Source: Marmoricola sp. Leaf446 (GTDB lineage Bacteria > Actinomycetota > Actinomycetes > Propionibacteriales > Nocardioidaceae). Taken from it: a stretch of 64,000 nt of DNA. Where the stretch lies: contig NZ_LMRF01000001.1 in NCBI RefSeq assembly GCF_001424755.1, positions 1,042,903 to 1,106,902 of the forward strand, given 5' to 3'. A program made the translations under genes and the position numbers. Below are positions 15,908 to 24,321 of the stretch, in pieces (within the stretch, counting starts at the first letter, position 1; every line of letters begins with the position of its first letter). The notes below the pieces were generated by a model. The model saw nothing but the letters and a program-made list of their open reading frames with translations. It searched no databases and was not told the origin of the DNA.

Positions 15908-18900
15908 GTGACCTCTCCGCGCATCGCGCTGCTCTCCACCTCCGACACCGACCTGCTCTCCGCGCGGGCCTCGGGGGCCGACTACGTCTGGGCCAACCCC
16001 TCCCGGCCCGGCCACCAGTCGATGGCCGAGGTGATCGAGGGCGCCGACCTCGTCGTCGGGCGCATCCTCGGCTCGCCGACCGACCTGTGCTCGGGCTTCG
16101 CGCGCATCCGCGCCACCGGCATGCCGATGCTGGTGCTGGGCGGCGAGCAGCAGCCCAGCGCGGAGCTGATGGAGCTCTCCACCGTGCCGATGGGCGTGGC
16201 CGCCGAGGCCCACCGCTACCTCGCCGAGGGCGGCCCGGCGAACCTCGCCCAGCTCCACGCCTTCCTCTCCGACACCGTGCTGCTCACCGGCGAGGGCTTC
16301 GAGGCGCCCGCCGAGGTGGCGGCGTGGGGGGTCGCCGAGCGGGTCTCGACGGGCTCGACCGGCGAGGGCGCGCGCGACCTGCCGCGGGTCGGCATCCTCT
16401 ACTACCGGGCCCACGAGGTCTCGGGCAACACCGCGTTCGCGCACGCGCTGGCCGACGCGGTCGACGCGACCGGCCAGGCGGTCGGCGTGCCGATCTTCTC
16501 CTCCTCGCTGCGCACCGCCCCCGACGAGCTGTACGCCGCGCTCGGCAGCCTCGACGCCCTGGTCGTGACCGTGCTCGCGGCCGGCGGCAGCAAGCCCGCG
16601 ACCGCCAGCGCCGGCGGCGACGACGAGGCGTGGGACGTGGAGCGGATGGCCGCGCTCGACATCCCGATCCTGCAGGGCCTGTGCCTGACCAGCAGCCGCG
16701 CCGAGTGGGAGGCCAGCGACGACGGCGTCAGCCCGCTCGACTCCGCCACCCAGGTGGCGATCCCCGAGTTCGACGGCCGCATCATCACCGCGCCGTTCTC
16801 GTTCAAGGAGATCGACGAGGACGGCCTGCCGCGCTACGTCGCCGACCCCGAGCGGGCCGCCCGGGTGGCCGGCATCGCGGTCGCCCACGCCCGGCTGCGC
16901 CACGTCCCCGCGCCCGAGCGGAAGGTGGCGCTGATGCTGTCGGCGTACCCCACCAAGCACTCCCGCGTCGGCAACGCCGTCGGCCTCGACACCCCCGTCT
17001 CCACGATCCGGCTGCTGCGCCGGATGCGCGACGCGGGCTACGACCTCGGCGGCCCGGGGGCGATCCCGGGGCTCGACCTCGAGGACGACACCGAGGCCGG
17101 CGACGCGCTGATCCACGCGCTCATCGCGGCCGGCGGGCAGGACGAGGAGTGGCTGACCAACGCGCAGCTCACCGACGCCCACGTCCGCATCACGCCCGAG
17201 CAGTACGCCGCCTGGACCGCCGACCTCGACGCCGGCCTCAAGTCCGGCATGGTCGAGGCGTGGGGCCCCGCGCCGGGTCGGCTGTTCGTCAACGACGCCG
17301 GCGAGATCGTGCTGGCCACCATCACGGCCGGCAACGTGGTGCTGCTGATCCAGCCGCCGCGCGGGTTCGGCGAGAACCCCGTCGCGATCTACCACGACCC
17401 CGACCTGGCGCCCTCCCACCACTACCTCGCGGCCTACCGCTGGCTGGCGGCGCGCCCGGAGGCGGGCGGGTTCGGCGCCGACGCCGTGGTCCACCTCGGC
17501 AAGCACGGCTCGATGGAGTGGCTGCCCGGCAAGAACGCCGCGCTCTCGGCCGCCTGCGCCACCGACGCCGCGATCGGCAACCTGCCGCTGATCTACCCCT
17601 TCCTGGTCAACGACCCGGGGGAGGGCGCGCAGGCCAAGCGCCGCGCCCACGCCACCATCGTCGACCACCTGATCCCGCCGATGGCGCGCGCGGAGTCCTA
17701 CGGCGACATCGCGCGTCTCGAGCAGCTGCTCGACGAGCACGCCAACATCGCCGCGATGGACCCGGCCAAGCTGCCGGCCGTCCGCGGCGAGATCTGGCAG
17801 CTGATGCACGCCGCCGAGATGCACCGCGACCTCGGCCTGGACGAGCGGCCCGACGACGAGGAGTTCGACGACTTCATCCTCCACGTCGACGGCTGGCTGT
17901 GCGAGATCAAGGACGCCCAGATCCGCGACGGGCTGCACGTGCTCGGCCAGGCGCCCGAGGCCGGGGCCGAGGTCAACCTCGTGCTCGCGATGCTGCGGGC
18001 CTCGCAGGTCTTCGGCGGCGACTCCAAGGCGGTCCCGGGGCTGCGCTCCGCGCTCGGCCTCAAGGAGGGCGCCGAGGCGGTCACCGCCGTCGACGAGATC
18101 GAGGCCCAGGCGCGCGACCTGGTGCAGCGGCTCGCGGACGCCGACTGGTCGCCCGCGGCGGTGGCGGGGCTGCACGACGACCCGCTGGTCCAGGACGTGC
18201 TGTCCTTCGCCGCCACGCAGGTGGTGCCGCGGCTGCGGCGTACGACCGACGAGCTGGACGCCGTGCTGCACGCCCTCGACGGCGGCTTCGTCCACGCCGG
18301 GCCCTCGGGCTCGCCGCTGCGCGGGCTGGTCAACGTGCTGCCGACCGGCCGCAACTTCTACACCGTCGACCCGCGCGCGGTGCCCTCCAGGCTGGCCTGG
18401 GGCACCGGGCAGGCGATGGCCGAGTCGCTGGTGCAGCGCTACCTCGACGACACCGGCGGCTACCCCGAGTCGGTCGGCCTCTCGGTGTGGGGCACCAGCG
18501 CGATGCGCACCTCCGGTGACGACGTCGCCGAGGTGCTGGCCCTGCTCGGCGTACGCCCGGAGTGGGACGAGGCCTCGCGGCGCGTCAACGAGCTGCGCGT
18601 CGTGCCCCTCGACGAGCTCGGACGCCCCCGCATCGACGTGACGGTGCGGATCTCCGGCTTCTTCCGCGACGCCTTCCCGCACGTGGTGGCGATGCTCGAC
18701 GACGCGGTTCGGCTCGTGGCCGCCCTGGAGGAGCCGGCGGACCAGAACTTCGTGGCCGCCCACGCCCGCGCCGACCTCGCCGAGCACGGCGACCAGCGGC
18801 GCGCGACGACGCGGATCTTCGGCTCCAAGCCGGGGTCCTACGGCGCCGGCATCCTGCAGGTCGTCGAGAACGGCAGCTGGCGCGACGACCAGGACCTGGC

Positions 18901-19534
18901 CGAGGTCTACACGGCCTGGGGCGGGTTCGCCTACGGTCGCGACCTCGACGGGGCGGCGGCCGCCGACGACATGCGCACCAACTACCGGCGCATCAAGGTC
19001 GCGGCCAAGAACATCGACACCCGCGAGCACGACATCGCCGACTCCGACGACTACTTCCAGTACCACGGCGGCATGGTCGCCACCGTCCGCGCGCTCACCG
19101 GCAGCTCGCCCGAGGCCTACGTCGGCGACTCGACCACGCCCGACGCGGTGCGCACCCGCACCCTCCAGGAGGAGACCAACCGGGTCTTCCGGGCGCGCGT
19201 GGTCAACCCGCGCTGGATCGGCGCGATGCAGCGCCACGGCTACAAGGGCGCGTTCGAGCTCGCCGCCACGGTGGACTACCTGTTCGGCTTCGACGCCACC
19301 ACCGGCGTGGTCCACGACTGGATGTACGCCGCGCTGGCGCAGGAGTACGTCCTGGACGAGACCAACCAGGCGTTCATGAAGCAGTCGAACCCCTGGGCGC
19401 TGCGCGGCATCGTGGAGAAGCTCCACGAGGCCGTCGACCGCGGCCTGTGGGAGTCGCCCGACGCCGACCTGCTGGCGCAGATGCAGCAGGTCTACCTCGA
19501 CCTCGAGGGCGACCTGGAGGACCGGGAGTCGTGA
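15908..19534 (+). CDS. cobN: Cobaltochelatase large subunit CobN
   Basis: Large subunit of the ATP-dependent chelatase that inserts cobalt into hydrogenobyrinic acid a,c-diamide in the aerobic B12 pathway. It has 1208 residues, within the family range. The family motif GKHGSMEWLPGKNAALS is at about residues 530-547, and conserved segments such as VALMLSAYPTKHSRVGNAVG and GTSAMRTSGDDVAEVLALLG are present. Its AAA+/VWA partner is encoded at 39554-41686; no separate cobS/cobT chelatase genes are seen. The GTG start lies nine bases after GAGGAGG, behind a cobalamin riboswitch. A short dispersed repeat is read in frame as RVSTGSTGE near residue 146, in a linker between domains. Confidence 0.95.
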   Translation: MTSPRIALLSTSDTDLLSARASGADYVWANPSRPGHQSMAEVIEGADLVVGRILGSPTDLCSGFARIRATGMPMLVLGGEQQPSAELMELSTVPMGVAAEAHRYLAEGGPANLAQLHAFLSDTVLLTGEGFEAPAEVAAWGVAERVSTGSTGEGARDLPRVGILYYRAHEVSGNTAFAHALADAVDATGQAVGVPIFSSSLRTAPDELYAALGSLDALVVTVLAAGGSKPATASAGGDDEAWDVERMAALDIPILQGLCLTSSRAEWEASDDGVSPLDSATQVAIPEFDGRIITAPFSFKEIDEDGLPRYVADPERAARVAGIAVAHARLRHVPAPERKVALMLSAYPTKHSRVGNAVGLDTPVSTIRLLRRMRDAGYDLGGPGAIPGLDLEDDTEAGDALIHALIAAGGQDEEWLTNAQLTDAHVRITPEQYAAWTADLDAGLKSGMVEAWGPAPGRLFVNDAGEIVLATITAGNVVLLIQPPRGFGENPVAIYHDPDLAPSHHYLAAYRWLAARPEAGGFGADAVVHLGKHGSMEWLPGKNAALSAACATDAAIGNLPLIYPFLVNDPGEGAQAKRRAHATIVDHLIPPMARAESYGDIARLEQLLDEHANIAAMDPAKLPAVRGEIWQLMHAAEMHRDLGLDERPDDEEFDDFILHVDGWLCEIKDAQIRDGLHVLGQAPEAGAEVNLVLAMLRASQVFGGDSKAVPGLRSALGLKEGAEAVTAVDEIEAQARDLVQRLADADWSPAAVAGLHDDPLVQDVLSFAATQVVPRLRRTTDELDAVLHALDGGFVHAGPSGSPLRGLVNVLPTGRNFYTVDPRAVPSRLAWGTGQAMAESLVQRYLDDTGGYPESVGLSVWGTSAMRTSGDDVAEVLALLGVRPEWDEASRRVNELRVVPLDELGRPRIDVTVRISGFFRDAFPHVVAMLDDAVRLVAALEEPADQNFVAAHARADLAEHGDQRRATTRIFGSKPGSYGAGILQVVENGSWRDDQDLAEVYTAWGGFAYGRDLDGAAAADDMRTNYRRIKVAAKNIDTREHDIADSDDYFQYHGGMVATVRALTGSSPEAYVGDSTTPDAVRTRTLQEETNRVFRARVVNPRWIGAMQRHGYKGAFELAATVDYLFGFDATTGVVHDWMYAALAQEYVLDETNQAFMKQSNPWALRGIVEKLHEAVDRGLWESPDADLLAQMQQVYLDLEGDLEDRES
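16342..16360 (+). repeat. Dispersed 19-base repeat, copy 1 (inside cobN)
   Basis: GGTCTCGACGGGCTCGACC, part of a dispersed family; two further copies lie at 20343 and 20734. Here it is read in frame as VSTGST within cobN. Its halves, GGTCTCGAC and the inverted GGGCTCGACC, make an imperfect hairpin. Confidence 0.75.
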
Positions 19535-20385
19535 GTGCCACGGGGCGCTCCAGCGCCCTCTCACCCTCACGACCCGGCGCCGGTGGGGTGCGCCGGGTCC
19601 GGCTGATCGGGGTCGGGCCGGGCGACCCCGACCAGGTGACGCTCGAGGCGGTCCGGGCGATGCGCGAGGTCGACTTCTTCGTCGTCTCCGACAAGTCCGG
19701 GGCCGGCCACGACGACCCGCTGGTGGCGGCCCGCGAGCGGCTGCTCGAGCGTCACCTGGACGGCGCGGCGCGCGTGGTGCGCGTGGACGACCCGGTGCGC
19801 GAGCGCCGGCCCGACCGCACCGCCACCGACCAGGAGTACGCCGAGGTCGTGGCCTCCTGGCACGAGGCCCGCGCCGCCGCCTTCGAGCAGGCGCTGCTCG
19901 ACCACGAGGGCGACGCGGGGTTCTTGGTGTGGGGCGACCCGGCGTTCTACGACTCGACCATCCGGGTGCTGGAGCAGGTCCGCGACCGGGGGCGGGTGCC
20001 GCTGGCGATCGAGGTGGTGCCCGGGATCTCCAGCATCCAGCTGCTCGCCGCCCGGCACGCCATCGTGCTCCACGAGGTGGGCCAGCCGATGCACGTCACG
20101 ACCGGGCGCCGGCTCGCCGAGGCGGTCGCGTCGGGCCAGGACAACGTCGTGGTGATGCTCAACCGCTCGCTGGAGCTGGCCGGCCTCGACGACTGGTGGA
20201 TCTGGTGGGGCGCCGACCTCGGCACCCCGCACGAGGAGCTGGTGTCGGGCCGGGTCGGTGACGTCCGCGGCGAGATCGACGCCGCGCGGGAGCGGGCGCG
20301 TGAGGCGGCCGGCTGGGTGATGGACGTGTTCCTGCTGCGACGGGTGTCGACGGGCTCGACCGACGACCCGGAGGTGGCGCCGTGA
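19531..20385 (+). CDS. cobF: Precorrin-6A synthase (deacetylating) CobF
   Basis: SAM-dependent methyltransferase that methylates C1 of precorrin-5 with loss of acetate in aerobic B12 synthesis. It has 284 residues. The tetrapyrrole-methylase opening VRLIGVGPGDPDQVTLEAV is preceded by about 20 extra residues. The CobF-specific DFFVVSDKSG and VPGISSIQLLAARHAI are present. The GTG at 19531 overlaps the cobN stop (GTGA). The extra N-terminus is read through a dispersed repeat, and a GTG at 19588 could be the original start. The C-terminus also ends in a copy of the 19-base repeat (read as VSTGST). Confidence 0.92.
   Translation: MSATGRSSALSPSRPGAGGVRRVRLIGVGPGDPDQVTLEAVRAMREVDFFVVSDKSGAGHDDPLVAARERLLERHLDGAARVVRVDDPVRERRPDRTATDQEYAEVVASWHEARAAAFEQALLDHEGDAGFLVWGDPAFYDSTIRVLEQVRDRGRVPLAIEVVPGISSIQLLAARHAIVLHEVGQPMHVTTGRRLAEAVASGQDNVVVMLNRSLELAGLDDWWIWWGADLGTPHEELVSGRVGDVRGEIDAARERAREAAGWVMDVFLLRRVSTGSTDDPEVAP
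19543..19580 (-). repeat. Dispersed ~38-base repeat, copy 1 (5' end of cobF)
   Basis: Read on the minus strand this is GCGCCGGGTCGTGAGGGTGA followed by an AGGGCGCTGGAGCGCCC hairpin. A near-identical element lies at 29308 on the plus strand. Here it is read in frame in the N-terminal extension of CobF. Confidence 0.65.
20343..20361 (+). repeat. Dispersed 19-base repeat, copy 2 (3' end of cobF)
   Basis: GGTGTCGACGGGCTCGACC differs from the other copies by one base. It is read in frame as VSTGST, eight codons before the cobF stop. Confidence 0.75.
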
Positions 20386-20723
20386 CCCGGCCCGACCGCG
20401 ACGTGATGCTGTGCCGCGACTGCTGCTGCGGCACGGACAAGCACCCCCGCACCGACCACGACGGCCAGCGCGACGCGCTGCTGGCGATGGACGGCGTCGC
20501 CGGCGTCCGGGTGCGGGTGGTCGACTGCCTCGACCAGTGTGACCGCAGCAACGTGGTGCTGGTGCGTGACTTCACCGGCGGCCGGCGGCCGGTGGACACC
20601 TGGCTCGGCGGCGTGCTCGACCCGACGGCGACCGAGCGGGTGGTCGGCTGGGTCGGTGAGGGCGGCGAGCTGCCGCGCGAGCTGGAGCCGCACCGGTTCG
20701 GGCAGAACCGCCGGGGGCGGTGA
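20382..20723 (+). CDS. Small thioredoxin-like [2Fe-2S] ferredoxin-domain protein in the cobalamin operon
   Basis: Protein of 113 residues with cysteines at positions 11, 14, 15, 16, 49 and 53 ([13 protein letters not shown], then [16 protein letters not shown]). The late CX3C pair after a beta strand, and the length, fit thioredoxin-like [2Fe-2S] ferredoxins, although the first cysteine group is unusually dense. It overlaps cobF and cobQ by four bases each, so it is made together with B12 enzymes. A role in electron supply, for example to CobG, to cobalt reduction before adenosylation, or to BluB, is plausible but only inferred from position. Confidence 0.75.
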   Translation: MTRPDRDVMLCRDCCCGTDKHPRTDHDGQRDALLAMDGVAGVRVRVVDCLDQCDRSNVVLVRDFTGGRRPVDTWLGGVLDPTATERVVGWVGEGGELPRELEPHRFGQNRRGR

Positions 20724-22264
20724 GGAGGGCCGTGGTCTCGACGGGCTCGACCGACGGGGGAGGGCCGTCCGGCGGGGGCCGCGCCGGGGCGCTGCTGGTC
20801 GCGGGCACGACCTCCGACGCCGGCAAGAGCGTCGTCACGACCGGGCTGTGCCGGGCGCTGGTGCGGCGGGGGCTGCGGGTGGCGCCGTTCAAGGCGCAGA
20901 ACATGTCCAACAACTCGATGGTCACCCGCGACGGCGCCGAGATCGGCCGGGCCCAGTGGGTGCAGGCGCTGGCCGCGCGGGCCGAGCCCGAGGCGGCGAT
21001 GAACCCCGTGCTGCTCAAGCCCGGAGGCGAGATGCGCAGCCACGTCGTGGTGATGGGCCAGCCGGCGGGCGAGGTGTCCTCGCGCGACTTCGTCGACGGT
21101 CGGCGCCACCTGGCGCGCGCGGCGTACGACGCCTTCGACGACCTGGCCTCGCGCTTCGAGGTCGTCGTCGCCGAGGGGGCGGGCAGCCCGGCGGAGATCA
21201 ACCTGCGGGCCAGCGACTACGTCAACCTGGGCCTGGCGCAGCACGCCGGGATGGCGGCCGTCGTGGTCGGCGACATCGACCGCGGGGGAGTCTTCGCGGC
21301 CATGCTCGGCACCGTCGCGCTGCTGGAGCCGGCCGACCAGCGACTGGTGTCGGGGTTCGTGGTCAACAAGTTCCGCGGCGACCGCAGCCTGCTCGAGCCC
21401 GGGCTGCGCCAGCTCGAGGAGCTGACCGGGCGCCCGGTGCACGGCGTGCTGCCGTGGGACCCCGACCTGTGGCTGGACTCCGAGGACGCGCTCGACCTCG
21501 AGGGGCGGCGGGCCGGGTCGGAGGCGGCTCTGAAGGTGGTGGTCGTGCGGCTGCCGCGGATCAGCAACTTCACCGACGTCGACGCCCTCGGGCTCGAGGT
21601 CGACCTCGACGTCGTCTTCGCCAGCGATCCCCGCGACGTCGCGGACGCCGACCTCGTGGTCTTGCCGGGCACCCGGGCGACGATCAGCGACCTGGCCTGG
21701 CTGCGCTCGCGCGGCCTGGACCGCGCGGTGCTCGCCCACGCGGCGGCGGGTCGACCGGTGCTCGGCATCTGCGGCGGGTTCCAGATGCTGGGGCGCACCG
21801 TCGCCGACCCGACCGGGGTCGAGGGCACCGCGGGTGCGTCGGTCGAGGGGCTGGGCCTGCTCGACGTGCGCACCGACTTCGCGGCCGACAAGGTGCTGCG
21901 CCTGCCCGCGGGGTCGGCCCTGGGGGCGTCCACGCAGGGCTACGAGATCCACCACGGCCGGATCACCCGCGGCGCGGCCGAGGAGTTCCTGGGCGGGGCG
22001 CGGGAGGGCGCGGTGTTCGGCACGATGTGGCACGGCAGCCTGGAGGGCGACGCGTTCCGGCAGGCGTTCCTCGGCGAGGTGGCGCGGGCGCTGGGCGGTG
22101 CGCGAGCCCCGTCGACGGTCAGCTTCCCGGCCAGCCGGGAGCGGCGGCTCGACCTGCTCGGCGACCTGGTCGAGGAGCACCTCGACGTCGGCGCGCTGCT
22201 GGCGCTGGCGCTCGACGGCCCGCCGGCGGGGCTGCGGCTGCTCGAGCCGGGGGCGTCGCGGTGA
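20720..22264 (+). CDS. cobQ: Cobyric acid synthase CobQ
   Basis: Glutamine-dependent amidotransferase that amidates four side chains (b, d, e, g) of adenosylcobyrinic acid a,c-diamide. It has 514 residues. The P-loop-like [15 protein letters not shown] and [14 protein letters not shown] mark the synthetase half. The glutaminase half has the nucleophile in [12 protein letters not shown] (Cys about 351) and YEIHHGRI. The GTG start overlaps the ferredoxin gene stop. The first 20 residues ([11 protein letters not shown] and a glycine-rich stretch) are not part of the usual domain and are read from a dispersed repeat. Confidence 0.95.
   Translation: MRRAVVSTGSTDGGGPSGGGRAGALLVAGTTSDAGKSVVTTGLCRALVRRGLRVAPFKAQNMSNNSMVTRDGAEIGRAQWVQALAARAEPEAAMNPVLLKPGGEMRSHVVVMGQPAGEVSSRDFVDGRRHLARAAYDAFDDLASRFEVVVAEGAGSPAEINLRASDYVNLGLAQHAGMAAVVVGDIDRGGVFAAMLGTVALLEPADQRLVSGFVVNKFRGDRSLLEPGLRQLEELTGRPVHGVLPWDPDLWLDSEDALDLEGRRAGSEAALKVVVVRLPRISNFTDVDALGLEVDLDVVFASDPRDVADADLVVLPGTRATISDLAWLRSRGLDRAVLAHAAAGRPVLGICGGFQMLGRTVADPTGVEGTAGASVEGLGLLDVRTDFAADKVLRLPAGSALGASTQGYEIHHGRITRGAAEEFLGGAREGAVFGTMWHGSLEGDAFRQAFLGEVARALGGARAPSTVSFPASRERRLDLLGDLVEEHLDVGALLALALDGPPAGLRLLEPGASR
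20734..20752 (+). repeat. Dispersed 19-base repeat, copy 3 (5' end of cobQ)
   Basis: GGTCTCGACGGGCTCGACC, identical to the cobN copy. It starts 14 bases after the cobQ start and is read in frame as VSTGST. Confidence 0.75.
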
Positions 22265-23004
22265 GCGTGCTGCTGCTCGGGGGCACCGGCGAGGCCCGCG
22301 CGCTGGCGGCGGCCCTCGTCGACGCGGACGTCGCGGTGCTGTCGTCGTTGGCGGGGCGCGTCGTACGGCCTCGGCTGCCGGTGGGGGAGGTGCGGATCGG
22401 CGGGTTCGGGGGGACCGCCGGCCTGGTCGCGCACCTGCGCGCCACCGCGCCGACGGTCGTGGTCGACGCGACCCACCCCTTCGCGGCCACCATCTCCGAA
22501 CACGCGGCGCAGGCCTGCGCCGAGGTCGGGGTGCCGCTGCTGCGGCTGGCCCGGCCCGGCTGGGAGCCGACGCCCGGCTGGCACCTGGTCGGCTCCCACG
22601 ACGAGGCGGCCCGGGTGACGGCGTCGCTGGGGAGGCGGCCGTTCCTGACCGTGGGGCGGCAGTCGCTGGGGTCGTTCACCGGCCCGCTGGGGTCGGCGGC
22701 GGCCCTGGTGCGGGTGGTCGACGAGCCGTCGGTGGCGCTCCCGGAGACGTGGACGCTGCTGCGCGACCGCGGTCCCTACGAGCTCGACGGCGAGCTGGCG
22801 CTGCTGCGCTCCCACGCCGCCGACGTGCTGGTCACCAAGGACTCGGGCGGGTCGCACACCCACCCCAAGCTCGACGCCGCGGCCCGGCTGGGCGTTCCCG
22901 TGGTCGTCGTACGCCGTCCGCCGCCGCCCCCGGGCGTCACGTCCGTCGCAGCGGTGGACGAGGCTGTGGCCTGGGTGCTGTCGACGTCAGGGGTCCGCTC
23001 GTGA
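22261..23004 (+). CDS. cobK: Precorrin-6A reductase CobK
   Basis: NADPH-dependent reductase that converts precorrin-6A to precorrin-6B (dihydro form) in the corrin ring pathway. It has 247 residues, as expected. CobK/CbiJ landmarks are the N-terminal [30 protein letters not shown], and the C-terminal [22 protein letters not shown] start overlapping the cobQ stop by four bases. Confidence 0.93.
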   Translation: MSVLLLGGTGEARALAAALVDADVAVLSSLAGRVVRPRLPVGEVRIGGFGGTAGLVAHLRATAPTVVVDATHPFAATISEHAAQACAEVGVPLLRLARPGWEPTPGWHLVGSHDEAARVTASLGRRPFLTVGRQSLGSFTGPLGSAAALVRVVDEPSVALPETWTLLRDRGPYELDGELALLRSHAADVLVTKDSGGSHTHPKLDAAARLGVPVVVVRRPPPPPGVTSVAAVDEAVAWVLSTSGVRS

Positions 23005-23528
23005 AGGTGCTGGTGACCGGTGGGGTGCGCTCGGGCAAGTCGCGCCACGCGGAGGAGCTGCTGTCCGGCGCGCCCGCGGTGACGTACGTCGCCCCCGGCC
23101 CGACGACCGACGAGGACACCGACCCCGACTGGGCCGACCGCGTCGCCGCCCACCGCGAGCGCCGCCCGGCGTCCTGGACCACGCTGGAGTCGCGCGACCT
23201 CGGCGCCGCGCTGGCCGTCGGGGGCGCCGTGCTCGTCGACTGCCTCGGCACCTGGCTGACCGCCGTGCTCGACGAGGCGCAGGCGTGGGAGCAGCCGTCG
23301 GCCGACGTGCACGCCCTGGTGTCGGCCCGCCTGACCGTCGCCGTCGCGGCGCTGGCGGCGGCCGACGGGCCAGTCGTGCTGGTGACCAACGAGGTCGGCC
23401 TCGGCGTGGTGCCCTCCCACCGGTCCGGTCGTCTCTTCCGCGACCTCCTCGGCACCGTCAACCAGACCCTCGGCGCCGCGTGCGACGAGGTCCACCTCGT
23501 CGTGGCCGGTCGGGTGCTGGTGCTCTGA
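23001..23528 (+). CDS. cobU: Adenosylcobinamide kinase/guanylyltransferase CobU
   Basis: Bifunctional enzyme that phosphorylates adenosylcobinamide and then attaches GMP, preparing it for the lower ligand. It has 175 residues. The P-loop is [18 protein letters not shown], the GMP-accepting histidine lies in the [10 protein letters not shown] segment, and [13 protein letters not shown] is the conserved C-terminal motif. GTG start overlapping cobK (GTGA). Last gene of the cobN operon; a long inverted repeat follows. Confidence 0.93.
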   Translation: MKVLVTGGVRSGKSRHAEELLSGAPAVTYVAPGPTTDEDTDPDWADRVAAHRERRPASWTTLESRDLGAALAVGGAVLVDCLGTWLTAVLDEAQAWEQPSADVHALVSARLTVAVAALAAADGPVVLVTNEVGLGVVPSHRSGRLFRDLLGTVNQTLGAACDEVHLVVAGRVLVL

Positions 23529-23535
23529 GGCCGGT

Positions 23536-23630
23536 GCGCGCCCGACCGACGATCAGTTCGGCCACCCGACCGTCGCGCCCACGCTCGGCGGCGGCAGACC
23601 GGCCGCGAGCTGATCGTCGTCCGGGCGTGC
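23536..23630. repeat. Long imperfect inverted repeat between cobU and the peptidyl-tRNA hydrolase gene
   Basis: A 25-base left arm (23536-23560, containing CGACGATCAGTTCG) pairs with a right arm at 23606-23630 (CGAGCTGATCGTCG and on) at 21 of 25 positions across a 45-base spacer. The right arm ends 15 bases before the next start. It could act as a terminator of the cobN operon, but the long spacer and a related element at 24325 suggest a mobile or repetitive palindrome. Confidence 0.6.
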
Positions 23631-23645
23631 TGCTTGGATGACCGC

Positions 23646-24314
23646 GTGACGTACTCCCCGGACGAGCGCGACGGGGTGCCGTGGGCGATGCAGGTGGTGG
23701 TGCGGGTCGAGAAGGACCCGGCACCCGACCACCTGGCGGTGCTGCGGTCGGTGGGCTCGGCAGTGGCGCTGGCGCTAGCCGCGTTCACCGGCCCGAACGC
23801 CGAGGAGGAGGTGCGTGAGCGCACCGAGGAGTGGCGGTCGGGCCCGATCCGCAAGGTCGTACGCCGCGCCCGCGGCGCCGGCTGGACCCGCCAGCTCGCC
23901 GTCCCCGGGGTGCTCGTGCACGCGGGCGAGGTCGACGTGGCCGTCCACGTGCCCGGTCGCGTCGACGAGGTCGATCCCGAGATCGCCCGGCTGCAGGTGG
24001 GCGGGCTGGTGCTCGAGGCCACGGACGAGCCGGAGCGGACCGCCCCGGTCGACGTCGTGCTCAACCCCCACGTGGAGATGACCACCGGCAAGGCCGCGGC
24101 CCAGGTCGGGCACGCCGCCCAGCTGGTGCTCCAGGCGCTGCGGCCGGAGACCGCCGCGGCGTGGCTGGCCGACGGCGCGCCGGTCTCGGTGCGGACCGCG
24201 GCCGACGACGCGTGGGAGCGGCTGCTCGCGACCGCACCGGTCGTGGTGGCCGACGGCGGGTTCACCGAGGTCGCCCCGGGCACCGTCACGGTGGTCGCCA
24301 CCCACGGGTGGTGA
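23646..24314 (+). CDS. Peptidyl-tRNA hydrolase 2 family protein
   Basis: Protein of 222 residues whose last 110 residues fit the Pth2 fold. NPHVEMTTGKAAAQVGHAAQ begins the domain and VVVADGGFTEVAPGTVTVVA ends it; this family releases peptides from tRNA. The first 110 residues are an extra domain typical of the actinobacterial form, of unknown role. A GTG at 23646 is preferred: a weak -10-like TTGGAT ends six bases before it, although a TTG at 23634 is in frame. The gene sits between two related inverted repeats. It need not be the main peptidyl-tRNA hydrolase, since most bacteria also have Pth1. Confidence 0.75.
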   Translation: MTYSPDERDGVPWAMQVVVRVEKDPAPDHLAVLRSVGSAVALALAAFTGPNAEEEVRERTEEWRSGPIRKVVRRARGAGWTRQLAVPGVLVHAGEVDVAVHVPGRVDEVDPEIARLQVGGLVLEATDEPERTAPVDVVLNPHVEMTTGKAAAQVGHAAQLVLQALRPETAAAWLADGAPVSVRTAADDAWERLLATAPVVVADGGFTEVAPGTVTVVATHGW

Positions 24315-24321
24315 GGCGGCC

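Noticed and set aside
14582-19570. A 1662-codon open frame on the minus strand covering cobN and galK
   Set aside because: Only the galK end (14582-15703) is real. The rest is the antisense shadow of cobN, open because the high GC content removes stop codons.
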